A DNA stretch of 64,000 nucleotides from Paenibacillus sp. FSL H8-0048. GTDB lineage: Bacteria > Bacillota > Bacilli > Paenibacillales > Paenibacillaceae. Location of the stretch: assembly GCF_038002825.1 (NCBI RefSeq), contig NZ_JBBODF010000001.1:5270001-5334000 (forward strand), in the 5' to 3' direction. This document shows positions 53,854 to 62,648 of the stretch, piece after piece. The position numbers and the translations under genes were made by a program. Below the pieces are notes generated by a model. That model had not been told where the DNA came from and searched no databases. It saw nothing but the letters and a program-made list of their open reading frames with translations. Each line of letters starts with the position of its first letter. Position 1 is the stretch's first letter.

Positions 53854-54975
53854 ATGAAAAAGTTAGATATGCCAATACATGTAACTAAATCTTTTTTACC
53901 CCCTTTTGCAGAGTATACCCAGGAGATTGAGCGAATTTGGAGTTCTCATTGGTTGACGAATAATGGGCAAATTCACCAAGAATTCGAAGTGAGGGTTCGT
54001 GAATATCTTGGAGTGAATAATTGTTCTCTTTTAGTCAATGGACACCTTGCACTCGAAGTTGCCTTGAAAACGCTTGGCCTGCAAGGTGAAGTTATTACCA
54101 CTCCATTTACATTTGCATCTACAGCCCATGCCATAGCTAATTCAGGATTGATTCCTGTCTTTTGTGATATTGATCCTTATAATTTAAATATAGATGTAAA
54201 AAAAATTGAATCGCTTATTACTGAAAAAACTTCTGCCATTTTGCCTGTACATGTTTTTGGAAATCCTTGTGACATTGATGAAATTGATCGTATTGCAAAA
54301 AAATATAATCTCACTGTATTGTATGATGCAGCCCATGCTTTTGGTGTGAAAGTTAACGGTGTTGGTATTGGTAACTTTGGAGATGTCTCAATGTTCAGTT
54401 TGCATGCCACCAAAGTATTCCATGCAATTGAAGGTGGAATCCTGACATACAAAGAGGATGATGCGAGAAACTCAATTGAATTGTTTAAAAATTTCGGGAT
54501 AAGTGGCCCTGAAACAGTCGAGGGACTCGGAATTAATGCTAAAATGAATGAATTCCAAGCAGCAATGGGACTTGTGAACTTGAGATATATTGCTTCAGAG
54601 ATAAATAAAAGGAAGTCGATCTCTATACATTATAAAAAGAGATTCGATGAAATTGATGGTGTTCGATTCCTTCCTGATTTTGAGGGCGTTGAGCATAATT
54701 ACGCCTATTTTCCCATTTTAATTAATTCTGCTGAAGCTGGCGTTACTAGGGATGAAATGCATGAGAGATTAAAAGAATACAATATTATGACGAGAAAGTA
54801 TTTTTATCCTTTGTGTAGTGATTTTGATTGCTATAAAAGCGAAAATGATGAACATTTAGAAAATGCGAAAATCATTGCGGAACAAGTAATGACGGTACCT
54901 ATTTATTCGGAATTAAGTATAGATTTAGTAGATTATATATGTGATGCGGTTAGAGAAATAGTCAATAAAAAGTAA
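53854..54975 (+). CDS. DegT/DnrJ/EryC1 sugar aminotransferase
   Basis: PLP enzyme that aminates a keto-deoxy nucleotide sugar, 373 residues. THPFTFAST-like TPFTFASTAHAIANSG, YDAAHAFGVKVNG, and the PLP lysine in MFSLHATKVFHAIEGG. N-terminal HVTKSFLPPFAEYTQEIERIW resembles VioA-like enzymes that act on dTDP-4-keto-6-deoxyglucose, which RfbB (next downstream) would provide; a GDP-linked substrate from Gmd is another option. AGAGGACCTCC precedes ATG 53854. Last gene of the AT-rich cassette. Confidence 0.9.
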   Translation: MKKLDMPIHVTKSFLPPFAEYTQEIERIWSSHWLTNNGQIHQEFEVRVREYLGVNNCSLLVNGHLALEVALKTLGLQGEVITTPFTFASTAHAIANSGLIPVFCDIDPYNLNIDVKKIESLITEKTSAILPVHVFGNPCDIDEIDRIAKKYNLTVLYDAAHAFGVKVNGVGIGNFGDVSMFSLHATKVFHAIEGGILTYKEDDARNSIELFKNFGISGPETVEGLGINAKMNEFQAAMGLVNLRYIASEINKRKSISIHYKKRFDEIDGVRFLPDFEGVEHNYAYFPILINSAEAGVTRDEMHERLKEYNIMTRKYFYPLCSDFDCYKSENDEHLENAKIIAEQVMTVPIYSELSIDLVDYICDAVREIVNKK

Positions 54976-55157
54976 AATAAAGATTCTATACGAATATTCG
55001 TTTTCTCAACTTATCCTAAACACCTAATTTTTAGGTAGACTAATCTTGTTCCCATTAAAACGATTTTGGCATACTATATGACCGTTAAGTATGAATAGAC
55101 GGCATCAATTACAATACTGAAGCAATAATCATCTCTCGTATAAAAGGTGGTCAACAA

Positions 55158-56180
55158 ATGAAACTCCTAATAACCGGCGGAGCCGGCTTCATCGGCAGCA
55201 ACTTCGTAATCTACATGCTGCAGCAACACCCGGATTACCAGATCGTCAATGTGGATGCGTTGACGTATGCGGGGAATCTGGAGAACTTGAAATCTGTTGA
55301 GAATCATCCGAATTATACGTTTGTGAAGGCGGATATTACCGATGTAGCGGCGATGGATAAGCTGATCGGTGATGGTGTAGACGTGGTGGTTAACTTTGCG
55401 GCGGAGTCGCATGTGGACCGGAGTATTTTGGAGCCGGAAGTGTTTGTGAAGACAAATGTGCTCGGTACTCAGGTGCTGCTGGCTGCGGCTAAGAAATATA
55501 GTGTGACTAAGTTCGTTCAAGTGTCCACGGATGAGGTCTATGGATCGCTTGGTGCTACAGGTCTGTTCACGGAAGAGACTCCGCTGACCCCGAACAGCCC
55601 ATATTCTGCAAGTAAAGCAGGCGGAGATTTACTGGTGCGTGCTTATCATGAAACCTTTGGGTTGCCGGTGAACATTACCCGTTGCTCGAATAACTACGGT
55701 CCTTACCAGTTCCCGGAGAAGCTGATTCCGCTGATGATCTCGCGTGCGCTGGCAGGTCAGGCTTTGCCTGTGTATGGAGATGGAATGAATATCCGTGACT
55801 GGCTGTATGTTGAAGATCACTGCAGCGCGATTGATCTGGTTATTCATGAAGGCGTGAATGGTGAAGTGTACAACATCGGCGGCAACAATGAGCGGACGAA
55901 TGTGCATATCGTGAATACTGTGCTTCAAGAGCTCGGTAAGCCGGATTCGCTGATCTCATATGTTCAGGATCGTCCCGGTCATGACCGCCGTTATGGCATT
56001 GATCCAACGAAAATTACGAATGAGCTAGGCTGGAAGCCTAAGCACACGTTCGAAACCGGAATTAAGGAAACGATTCAGTGGTATCTGAATAATAAGGAAT
56101 GGTGGACCCGCATTCAGTCTGGCGAATACCAGCAATATGCTGCTCTCCAGTACGGTACCCTTCTGGGGGATTCTCTGTAA
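55158..56180 (+). CDS. rfbB: dTDP-glucose 4,6-dehydratase
   Basis: Second step of dTDP-L-rhamnose synthesis. 340 residues, extended SDR: MKLLITGGAGFIGSNFV, STDEVYGSLG, and catalytic YxxxK in SPYSASKAGGDLLV. AAAGGTGG precedes ATG 55158. GC content jumps back to the level of the flanking genome here, marking the end of the AT-rich block. Coupled to rfbD by TAATG. Confidence 0.97.
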   Translation: MKLLITGGAGFIGSNFVIYMLQQHPDYQIVNVDALTYAGNLENLKSVENHPNYTFVKADITDVAAMDKLIGDGVDVVVNFAAESHVDRSILEPEVFVKTNVLGTQVLLAAAKKYSVTKFVQVSTDEVYGSLGATGLFTEETPLTPNSPYSASKAGGDLLVRAYHETFGLPVNITRCSNNYGPYQFPEKLIPLMISRALAGQALPVYGDGMNIRDWLYVEDHCSAIDLVIHEGVNGEVYNIGGNNERTNVHIVNTVLQELGKPDSLISYVQDRPGHDRRYGIDPTKITNELGWKPKHTFETGIKETIQWYLNNKEWWTRIQSGEYQQYAALQYGTLLGDSL

Positions 56181-57052
56181 TGGCGAAGATGAAGGTGTTT
56201 GTCACAGGCTCTGGAGGGCAACTGGGGCAGGATCTTATGCTTTTGCTTCAAGGGAAGGGGTATGAGGTGCTGGGCTGTGACCGTCAGGAGATGGATATTA
56301 CCGATCTGAACCAGTGTGAGCAGACGATTGGTGCATTCGCTCCCGATGCGGTCATTCATTGTGCGGCTCATACGGCAGTGGATGCAGCCGAGACTGATGT
56401 GGATGCAGCGTACCTCATTAATGCTACAGGAAGCCGGAACGTGGCGCTCGCTGCTGAGAAGGCCGGGGCTAAACTGGTCTATATCAGCACAGATTATGTG
56501 TTCGATGGCATGGGAGAACAGCCTTACCATGAATATGATAATACCGATCCTAAGAGTATCTACGGGAAGTCCAAGCGTGCTGGAGAGGTATTGGTCCAGT
56601 CGTTATCCTCCAAGTATTTCATCGTACGCACCTCATGGGTCTACGGCAAATACGGCAATAATTTTGTCAAAACCATGCTGAAGCTAGGGCAGGAAAAGCC
56701 GCTGTTACAGGTTGTCGACGACCAAAAAGGTTCGCCTACCTACACTGTAGACTTGGCCAGATTCTTGCTGGAGCTGATCCAGACGGAAAAGTATGGAGTA
56801 TACCATGCCTCGAACAGTGAGTCTTGCACGTGGTTTGAATTCACCCAGGCCATTTTTGCGGAGGCAGAGGAACTTCTGGGGCTGAAGTTCACAGCGAAGC
56901 TTGAACCTTGTACTACCGAGCAATATCCTCGTCCGGCACCGCGCCCGCGCAACTCGGTGATGGAGCATTTGTCCATTCGCACAAACGGGTTTACTGATAT
57001 ACGTCCATGGCGTGAGGGACTGAAGGATTTCTTAATTAGCATTCAACATTGA
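56180..57052 (+). CDS. rfbD: dTDP-4-dehydrorhamnose reductase
   Basis: Last step of dTDP-L-rhamnose synthesis. 290 residues from ATG 56180, which overlaps the rfbB stop by one base (TAATG) behind GGGGGA; an in-frame upstream frame to 56099 lies inside rfbB and is not used. Blocks VFVTGSGGQLGQDL, HCAAHTAVDAAETD, STDYVFDG and YGKSKRAGE are typical of RmlD. Confidence 0.96.
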   Translation: MAKMKVFVTGSGGQLGQDLMLLLQGKGYEVLGCDRQEMDITDLNQCEQTIGAFAPDAVIHCAAHTAVDAAETDVDAAYLINATGSRNVALAAEKAGAKLVYISTDYVFDGMGEQPYHEYDNTDPKSIYGKSKRAGEVLVQSLSSKYFIVRTSWVYGKYGNNFVKTMLKLGQEKPLLQVVDDQKGSPTYTVDLARFLLELIQTEKYGVYHASNSESCTWFEFTQAIFAEAEELLGLKFTAKLEPCTTEQYPRPAPRPRNSVMEHLSIRTNGFTDIRPWREGLKDFLISIQH

Positions 57053-57115
57053 TTTCATTCTTTTTATGATGTTTTATTTAGAATGAATGTTAATTCCTCG
57101 CAGCTTGCTGCTTAG

Positions 57116-57465
57116 TAACTAAACGTTTGAGCTGAAAAGAGTAACAAATGGAAACGTAGAGGGCAACGCTGTGATTTGAGTGAGTATATCCATAAATCAC
57201 ATAACGTATCGGTGCTCATATATCATTTTGTATGTCCAGCAAAGTATAGAAAATCGGTGTCGAAGTATAGTCTGAGGAAATTCATATAACGATCAAAAGT
57301 ATAACAACGAAAGGGATTTTTGCAAGATAGCCTGACGTGAAGAAGAAGCTATGGGGTTGGGGATTTTGGTCAAACGGATATTTTATAAACACGGTAAGTA
57401 AATTTGGAAGTGAAGCGAATTCTCCAGCTAAGATACCCCGCAGCTTGCTGCGGGGAGTTTCATTA
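57116..57465. repeat. Intergenic repeat module, copy 1, with REP-like hairpin
   Basis: Begins with AACTAAACGTTTGAGCT (57116) and ends with GATACCCCGCAGC-TT-GCTGCGGGG, a perfect palindrome at 57435-57454, then AGTTTCATT. Both ends recur in diverged form at 58552-58636, on the other side of the acyltransferase gene. The rest of 57053-57563 has no gene. Confidence 0.6.
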
Positions 57466-57563
57466 TAGAATCAAACTGTGTAAAAAATAGGGTTAATTAT
57501 ATAATAATTCACTGCTCTCCAAGACAATATGACATGATGAATATATGTAAGGTGGTTTGGTAT

Positions 57564-58496
57564 GTGAAGCATAATAATTTTAATCTAATGCGACTGATTT
57601 TTAGTATACTGGTAGTCTTCTCCCACTCATTTGGTCTATTGAATTTAGATGAGCCAACAATTTTCCATAGGAGTTTTGGGAATTTTGCAGTTCATTGTTT
57701 TTTTGCTGTAAGTGGTTATTTTATAACGCTAAGTTTCGTTAGGTCTACGAATTTTAGTGAATTTACTATAAAACGGATTCTAAGAATATTACCAGCATAT
57801 ATTATCGCATATTTATTGGGGAAGATTTTAGCTAATTTGGGAAATGGGTTTATTGATAATCCAGTACCATATATTATTAACGGTCCTATATGGACATTGT
57901 CGTGGGAAATTTTTTGTTATTTGATAATTGGGATGATAGGATTTTTGGGATTATTGAACTCGTCAATATTAGGATCAGTATGGATCGTTTCATTTATTTT
58001 AATTTTAATTAACTCTACAAGCCAAGCTCAAGTATATCAAGTTATTATACCACTCTTGTTTTTGTTTTTATCAGGTGCATTTATTGCTTTACATGAAGAA
58101 AAGATAAAAATGAAATATGCTGGATTAGCCAGTGTAGTACTATTATTTTTATTAGAGTTCTTCCCTGAATCATTGTCTAAATTAATAAGTAGTTTGCCTT
58201 GGCTTTATGGACCTGGTTTTTCTTCGTATATATTAGACTATTTCGTATATTTACTCATATTACCCCCTGCTCTTATATACATAGGGAAATATTTGAATGT
58301 GAATATGGTTCTTAAACACGATATTTCTTATGGTGTTTATATTTATACCTGGCCAGTTCAACAATTCCTTATTTATTATGCAACACTAAAAAGTCTAAAT
58401 ATTACCCCATATTCACTTTTTATTATCTCAATCATTATTTCTTCTTCCTTATCTTTTCTTTCTTGGATTTTTGTTGAAAAAAAGCTATTAATCTAA
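57564..58496 (+). CDS. Acyltransferase 3 family membrane protein (OafA-like)
   Basis: 310 residues from GTG 57564, which has AAGGTGG 8 nt upstream; ATGs at 57534 and 57537 lack a site. About ten membrane helices. N-terminal NFNLMRLIFSILVVFSHSFG holds the R-x10-H acyltransferase motif; HRSFGNFAVHCFFAVSGYF follows. Probably O-acetylates a sugar of the surface glycan. Strongly AT-rich and flanked by related repeats, so likely an acquired gene. Confidence 0.88.
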   Translation: MKHNNFNLMRLIFSILVVFSHSFGLLNLDEPTIFHRSFGNFAVHCFFAVSGYFITLSFVRSTNFSEFTIKRILRILPAYIIAYLLGKILANLGNGFIDNPVPYIINGPIWTLSWEIFCYLIIGMIGFLGLLNSSILGSVWIVSFILILINSTSQAQVYQVIIPLLFLFLSGAFIALHEEKIKMKYAGLASVVLLFLLEFFPESLSKLISSLPWLYGPGFSSYILDYFVYLLILPPALIYIGKYLNVNMVLKHDISYGVYIYTWPVQQFLIYYATLKSLNITPYSLFIISIIISSSLSFLSWIFVEKKLLI

Positions 58497-58551
58497 AGAA
58501 CCACTTGCATAAATTAAAATTTTAATTGCTATGGGTCCAACTTGCTGAGTA

Positions 58552-58636
58552 CAACTAAATGTTTGAGCTATAATTAGCATAAAACGCAAAACTTAGAAAG
58601 TACGATACCCCGAAGCGAGCTGTGGGGAGTTTCATT
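58552..58636. repeat. Intergenic repeat module, copy 2
   Basis: AACTAAATGTTTGAGCT at 58552, then GATACCCCGAAGC-GA-GCTGTGGGGAGTTTCATT at about 58606. It shares the two end blocks of the module at 57116-57465 but is shorter in the middle. The stretch 58637-58919 has no other feature. Confidence 0.55.
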
Positions 58637-58919
58637 TAATACCAGATATAGATTATTACTGATAATATTAAAACCTATATTTGTTTATAGAAATTCTTAG
58701 CTGGACTCAACTATGTAGTACTATTCCTTTATGATATCTGGCTTTTTTCCGCAAGGGCATGAATTCTGTATGTAAATATGTCTAGTGGGATTGCTCTATT
58801 TTTTATGAGCATACCCTTTTGATATTTGTCAAAGATTTAAGATAGCCTTAATTTCTGTTGAAGTTATCTATATTTGATATGCTCACATATAGATTGAAAT
58901 AAGAAACTCGAGGTACCCC

Positions 58920-59987
58920 ATGAAATTTAAAACGGTCAGTGTGCATATTGTTACTTATAACAGCGCAGATGATATTGCGGAATGCTTGTCTGCTGTGCTC
59001 AATCAGGATTATCCGGTCAAAAAGATTGTGGTGGTGGATAATGCGTCCACGGATGGATCGGTGGAGAAGGTTAGGGCGTTCTATCATGAGCTTACTCAGG
59101 GATCAGCGCGTATGCTTATTGATCCGTTACACTCCGTAGACGCAGCAGGAATCTCATCACATACCGCAGCCTCAGCCAACTATGTAGGAAGTTTGGAGAG
59201 CCCTTCTATCCCAACCCTCGTCCTCCTAGAAAATGAACATAACACCGGCTTTGCCCCCGCGCACAATCAGGCGATTGCCGGGACTACGACCGATTATGTG
59301 CTGGTGTTGAACCCGGACCTTACGCTGGCCCCGGACTATATCTCCAAGCTGATCGCACGGATGGAGGCCGACTCCCGGATCGGGAGTGCCACAGGCAAGC
59401 TGCTTCTGAAGGCGGACCATGCGCTGGTGGATAGTACCGGACTGCGGATGAATAAGGCGCGGCGGGCGTTTGACCGTGGGGCGGGAGAGTCTGCTGACCA
59501 GTGGAATGATTCAGGTGAAGTATTCGGTGTCTCTGGTGCAGCGGCGATGTACTCGCGGCGGATGATTGAGGATATTAGCGTGGAGGGGGAGTTTTTCGAC
59601 GCTGATTTTTTTGCGTATAAGGAAGATGTGGATGTGGCTTGGCGTGCAGGGCTGTTCGGTTGGAAGGCCTACTATGATGCGGCGGCAATAGGCTACCATG
59701 AGCGGGGCTGGAAGACTTCTGGCCGAAGCAGCAAGGCGATGTTCATCAAGCGGATCTCTTACATTAACCGCTACAAAATGATATACAAGAACGAGTCCTC
59801 CCGCACGCTGCTGCTCACTCTGCTAAATTCTCTGCCTTACGAAATCGCAGCACACGGCTACTCTCTACTAAAGGAGCCTAAGCTGCTGGGAGCCTGGACT
59901 ACATTTTTCGCACAGAGAGCTACTCTTAAGCGCAAGCGCCGGTATATTCAGGAGAGGATCAAGCGCAAGATTGGAGAGGCGAAATGA
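58920..59987 (+). CDS. GT2-family glycosyltransferase (rhamnosyltransferase-like)
   Basis: 355 residues. VSVHIVTYNSADDIAECLSAVL, VVDNASTDGS, LNPDLTL (DxD region), and YKEDVDVAWRAGLFGWKAYY near 235 resemble RfbF/WbbL-type rhamnosyltransferases. An insertion of about 45 residues (about 58-105) interrupts the usual GT-A core. A basic C-terminus (RKRRYIQERIKRKIG) suggests membrane contact. GAGG precedes ATG 58920. Rhamnose as donor is plausible given rfbABCD, unproven. Confidence 0.88.
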   Translation: MKFKTVSVHIVTYNSADDIAECLSAVLNQDYPVKKIVVVDNASTDGSVEKVRAFYHELTQGSARMLIDPLHSVDAAGISSHTAASANYVGSLESPSIPTLVLLENEHNTGFAPAHNQAIAGTTTDYVLVLNPDLTLAPDYISKLIARMEADSRIGSATGKLLLKADHALVDSTGLRMNKARRAFDRGAGESADQWNDSGEVFGVSGAAAMYSRRMIEDISVEGEFFDADFFAYKEDVDVAWRAGLFGWKAYYDAAAIGYHERGWKTSGRSSKAMFIKRISYINRYKMIYKNESSRTLLLTLLNSLPYEIAAHGYSLLKEPKLLGAWTTFFAQRATLKRKRRYIQERIKRKIGEAK

Positions 59988-60084
59988 AGAGCATTTTCAA
60001 CAATCTTGAGACAACTCGATCATTAGTGGACGCTGGCTGCTATTCGTAATGAGGCGTACCTTGAACCGGCTCATTAGCCTTGTA

Positions 60085-60125
60085 AAAACCTCCCTGAATA
60101 GGCGCTGCCTATCAGCGGGGGTTTT
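60085..60125 (+). terminator. Intrinsic terminator
   Basis: AAAACC..CCTGA.ATAGGC pairs with GCCTAT.CAGCGGGGGTTTT (imperfect); T-rich 3' side. Confidence 0.65.
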
Positions 60126-60176
60126 GTGTTATAATAATTGTCGATAGATTACTATTTTTGTCAGGAGAGTATAGCA

Positions 60177-61130
60177 GTGAATGTAGATGTTAGTATATTG
60201 ATTCTAAATTACAACACATGCCGCCTGACGATGGATTGTCTGAGGTCGGTATATGATTCGGAGACAAGCTATTCCTATGAAATTATTCTAGTAGATAATA
60301 ACTCCCAGGATGACTCGGTGGAGACGATAAGCAAGGAGTTCCCGGAGGTGCTGTTAATCGCCAATTCGGAGAATGTAGGCTTTGCCAAGGGGAATAACCA
60401 GGGCATGGAGGTAGCGTCCGGGCGTTATGTGCTGCTGCTTAATTCAGATACCGTGATCCGCAAGGATACGCTGGAGACGATGCTGGCGTTCATGGACAGC
60501 CGTCCGGATCTTGGCGCGTCCGGGTGTAAGGTGATTTTGCCGGATGGGTCGCTCGATAAGGCCTGCCGGAGAGGGTTCCCGACCCCGTCTGCGTCGTTCT
60601 ATTATGCCTTTGGCTTCAGTAAGCTGTTCCCCGACCGTCCGAAGTTCAACGGCTATCAGCTCGGGTATCTGGACCCGAATGACGAATATCCGGTAGATTG
60701 TCTGGTGGGAGCGTTCATGCTGCTGCGCCGGGAGACGATTGAGCAGGTGGGCGGGCTGGATGAGTCTTTTTTCATGTACGGAGAAGACTTGGATTGGTGT
60801 TACCGGATCAAGGAAGCCGGCTGGGGAATTTATTATTATCCGCAGACATCCATCGTACATCTGAAGGGTGGCAGCGCGCGCCGCAGACCGTTCAAGATTG
60901 TGTATGAGTTTCACCGGGCGATGATTTTATTTCATAAGAAGCATTATAGCAGCCGTTACAACAGTATGATAAATGGAGCGGTTTATGCGGGCGTCGGCGT
61001 TAAGTTCACACTATCGCTGCTGCGCAACGCATTGATTGCCCCGCGTAAGGTACCTACACCCGCACAGAGTCTGAATGTTCCCGGGGAAGCCGGTATCCGC
61101 AATGAATCGAAGGCTGAGGTGAGATTATGA
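60177..61130 (+). CDS. GT2-family glycosyltransferase (rhamnosyltransferase-like)
   Basis: 317 residues from GTG 60177, which has AGGAGAG upstream; an in-frame start at 60138 would place the promoter-like AT-rich leader in the protein. VSILILNYNTCRLTMDCLRSV, VDNNSQDDS, LLNSDTVI, and MYGEDLDWCYRIKEAGWGIYY are WbbL-type blocks. Overlaps the phosphotransferase gene by 4 bp, hinting that it acts on the first sugar. Confidence 0.9.
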   Translation: MNVDVSILILNYNTCRLTMDCLRSVYDSETSYSYEIILVDNNSQDDSVETISKEFPEVLLIANSENVGFAKGNNQGMEVASGRYVLLLNSDTVIRKDTLETMLAFMDSRPDLGASGCKVILPDGSLDKACRRGFPTPSASFYYAFGFSKLFPDRPKFNGYQLGYLDPNDEYPVDCLVGAFMLLRRETIEQVGGLDESFFMYGEDLDWCYRIKEAGWGIYYYPQTSIVHLKGGSARRRPFKIVYEFHRAMILFHKKHYSSRYNSMINGAVYAGVGVKFTLSLLRNALIAPRKVPTPAQSLNVPGEAGIRNESKAEVRL

Positions 61131-62527
61131 TTCGCCGGAATCAAAAATTTTTGACCCAACTATATATGGTAGCTGACTTCCTCGTGATTCAGATATCCTT
61201 CCTTGCAGCCTGGTGGCTGAAGTTCAAGAGCGGCTTGCTGGAATCCTACCGGACGCTGCCTATAGAATCCTATGGGTACTGGAGTATCATCTACGGGGCC
61301 ATAGCCGTACTGATTGGTATTGTAGTGTCTCTATATTTGCCTAAGCGGAAGAAGCGGTTCATTGATGAATTCCTGAAGGTTTTTCAGGTGCATGCCATGG
61401 GGATCTTCATACTGCTGGGCCTGATGTTCTTCCTGAGGGAGATTGATATCTCCCGGCAATACCTGGCGATCTATATGGGCTTCAATATTCTGTCCATTAT
61501 GCTGTACCGTTATGTGCTGAAGAAGATGCTGAAGTCGCTGCGTGAAAAAGGCTTCAACCGCCAGTTCGTCCTGATTCTTGGTGCAGGCACATTGGGTAAA
61601 AGATTCTATAACAACCTGGAGCAGTATCCGGAGTTGGGCTATGAGGCTATTGGCTTCCTGGATGACTTCCATCAGTGGGATGGCATTGAGGAGCAGCGGT
61701 ATAAGCCGATTCTGGGCACAGTGGATCAGCTGGAGGCTATGCTGGAGATGCTCCCTGTCGATGAGGTCATTCTGGCGCTGCCGCTGGATGCCCACTCGAA
61801 ATATCCGGCTATTATTGCTACTTGTGAGAAAGCCGGGATGCGGACGCTGATTATCCCCGACTTCTTCGATTACCTGCCGGCCCGTCCGTATTTCGATAAC
61901 TTTGCCGGGATGCCGATGATTAATGTGCGCGATATTCCGCTGGATATGGCCGGGAACAAAATGGCGAAGCGTGCGTTTGATATTGTGTTCGCCTTGTTCG
62001 CAATCATCATGCTGTCTCCCGTGATGCTGATTGTAGCGCTCGGAGTGCGCCTGACTTCACCGGGACCGGTGATTTTCAAGCAGGAGCGGGTGGGCCTGAA
62101 CCGCCGTAATTTCATGATGTACAAGTTCCGATCCATGAAAATGCAGACGGACGGTGAAGTGGACACAGGCTGGAGCACGAAGGATGATCCCCGCCGGACC
62201 CGCTTTGGCACGTTTATCCGCAGAACAAGTCTGGATGAACTGCCGCAGTTCTTCAACGTGCTGTTCGGGCAGATGAGTGTGGTCGGTCCGCGGCCAGAGC
62301 GTCCTTACTATGTAGAGCAGTTCCGTGGCGAGATTCCGAAGTATATGGTCAAGCATCATGTGCGGCCGGGGATTACCGGCTGGGCTCAGAGCAACGGTCT
62401 GCGCGGGGATACCTCAATTGAGGACCGGATCAAGCATGATATTTTCTATATCGAGAATTGGTCGCTGCTGTTCGACATCCGGATTATTGCCAAGACGATC
62501 CGTAACGGGTTTAAGAACGCTTATTAA
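61127..62527 (+). CDS. Undecaprenyl-phosphate glycosyl-1-phosphate transferase (WcaJ/WsfP-like)
   Basis: Starts the lipid-linked glycan by moving hexose-1-phosphate from a UDP-sugar to undecaprenyl phosphate. 466 residues: four N-terminal helices (about 10-130), a CoA-binding-like central domain (about 145-260), another helix, and the bacterial sugar transferase domain (about 275-466) with KRAFDIVF, VIFKQERVG, MYKFRSM, TSLDELPQFFNVL, MSVVGPRPE and RPGITGWAQ. Matches WcaJ and the WsfP enzymes of S-layer glycosylation; galactose or glucose is the likely first sugar. Confidence 0.93.
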   Translation: MIRRNQKFLTQLYMVADFLVIQISFLAAWWLKFKSGLLESYRTLPIESYGYWSIIYGAIAVLIGIVVSLYLPKRKKRFIDEFLKVFQVHAMGIFILLGLMFFLREIDISRQYLAIYMGFNILSIMLYRYVLKKMLKSLREKGFNRQFVLILGAGTLGKRFYNNLEQYPELGYEAIGFLDDFHQWDGIEEQRYKPILGTVDQLEAMLEMLPVDEVILALPLDAHSKYPAIIATCEKAGMRTLIIPDFFDYLPARPYFDNFAGMPMINVRDIPLDMAGNKMAKRAFDIVFALFAIIMLSPVMLIVALGVRLTSPGPVIFKQERVGLNRRNFMMYKFRSMKMQTDGEVDTGWSTKDDPRRTRFGTFIRRTSLDELPQFFNVLFGQMSVVGPRPERPYYVEQFRGEIPKYMVKHHVRPGITGWAQSNGLRGDTSIEDRIKHDIFYIENWSLLFDIRIIAKTIRNGFKNAY

Positions 62528-62560
62528 TACACGGTCTTATCTATATTATATTCTCCGCTA

Positions 62561-62607
62561 AAAAACGGTTGCTGCCCCTTGAGGATGACACAGCCGTTTT
62601 TGCTTTT
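62561..62607 (+). terminator. Intrinsic terminator after phosphotransferase gene
   Basis: AAAAACGG-TTG and CAG-CCGTTTTT pair across about 21 nt; a further T run follows. Confidence 0.7.
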
Positions 62608-62648
62608 TTAGCAGACACTCTCTACTACTTGCAAAGGAGACTGCCATC

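Noticed and set aside
57435..57454. rfbD terminator
   Set aside because: The hairpin is 380 bp past the stop, has no T-run directly behind it, and a diverged copy exists at 58.6 kb, so it is better read as a repeat.
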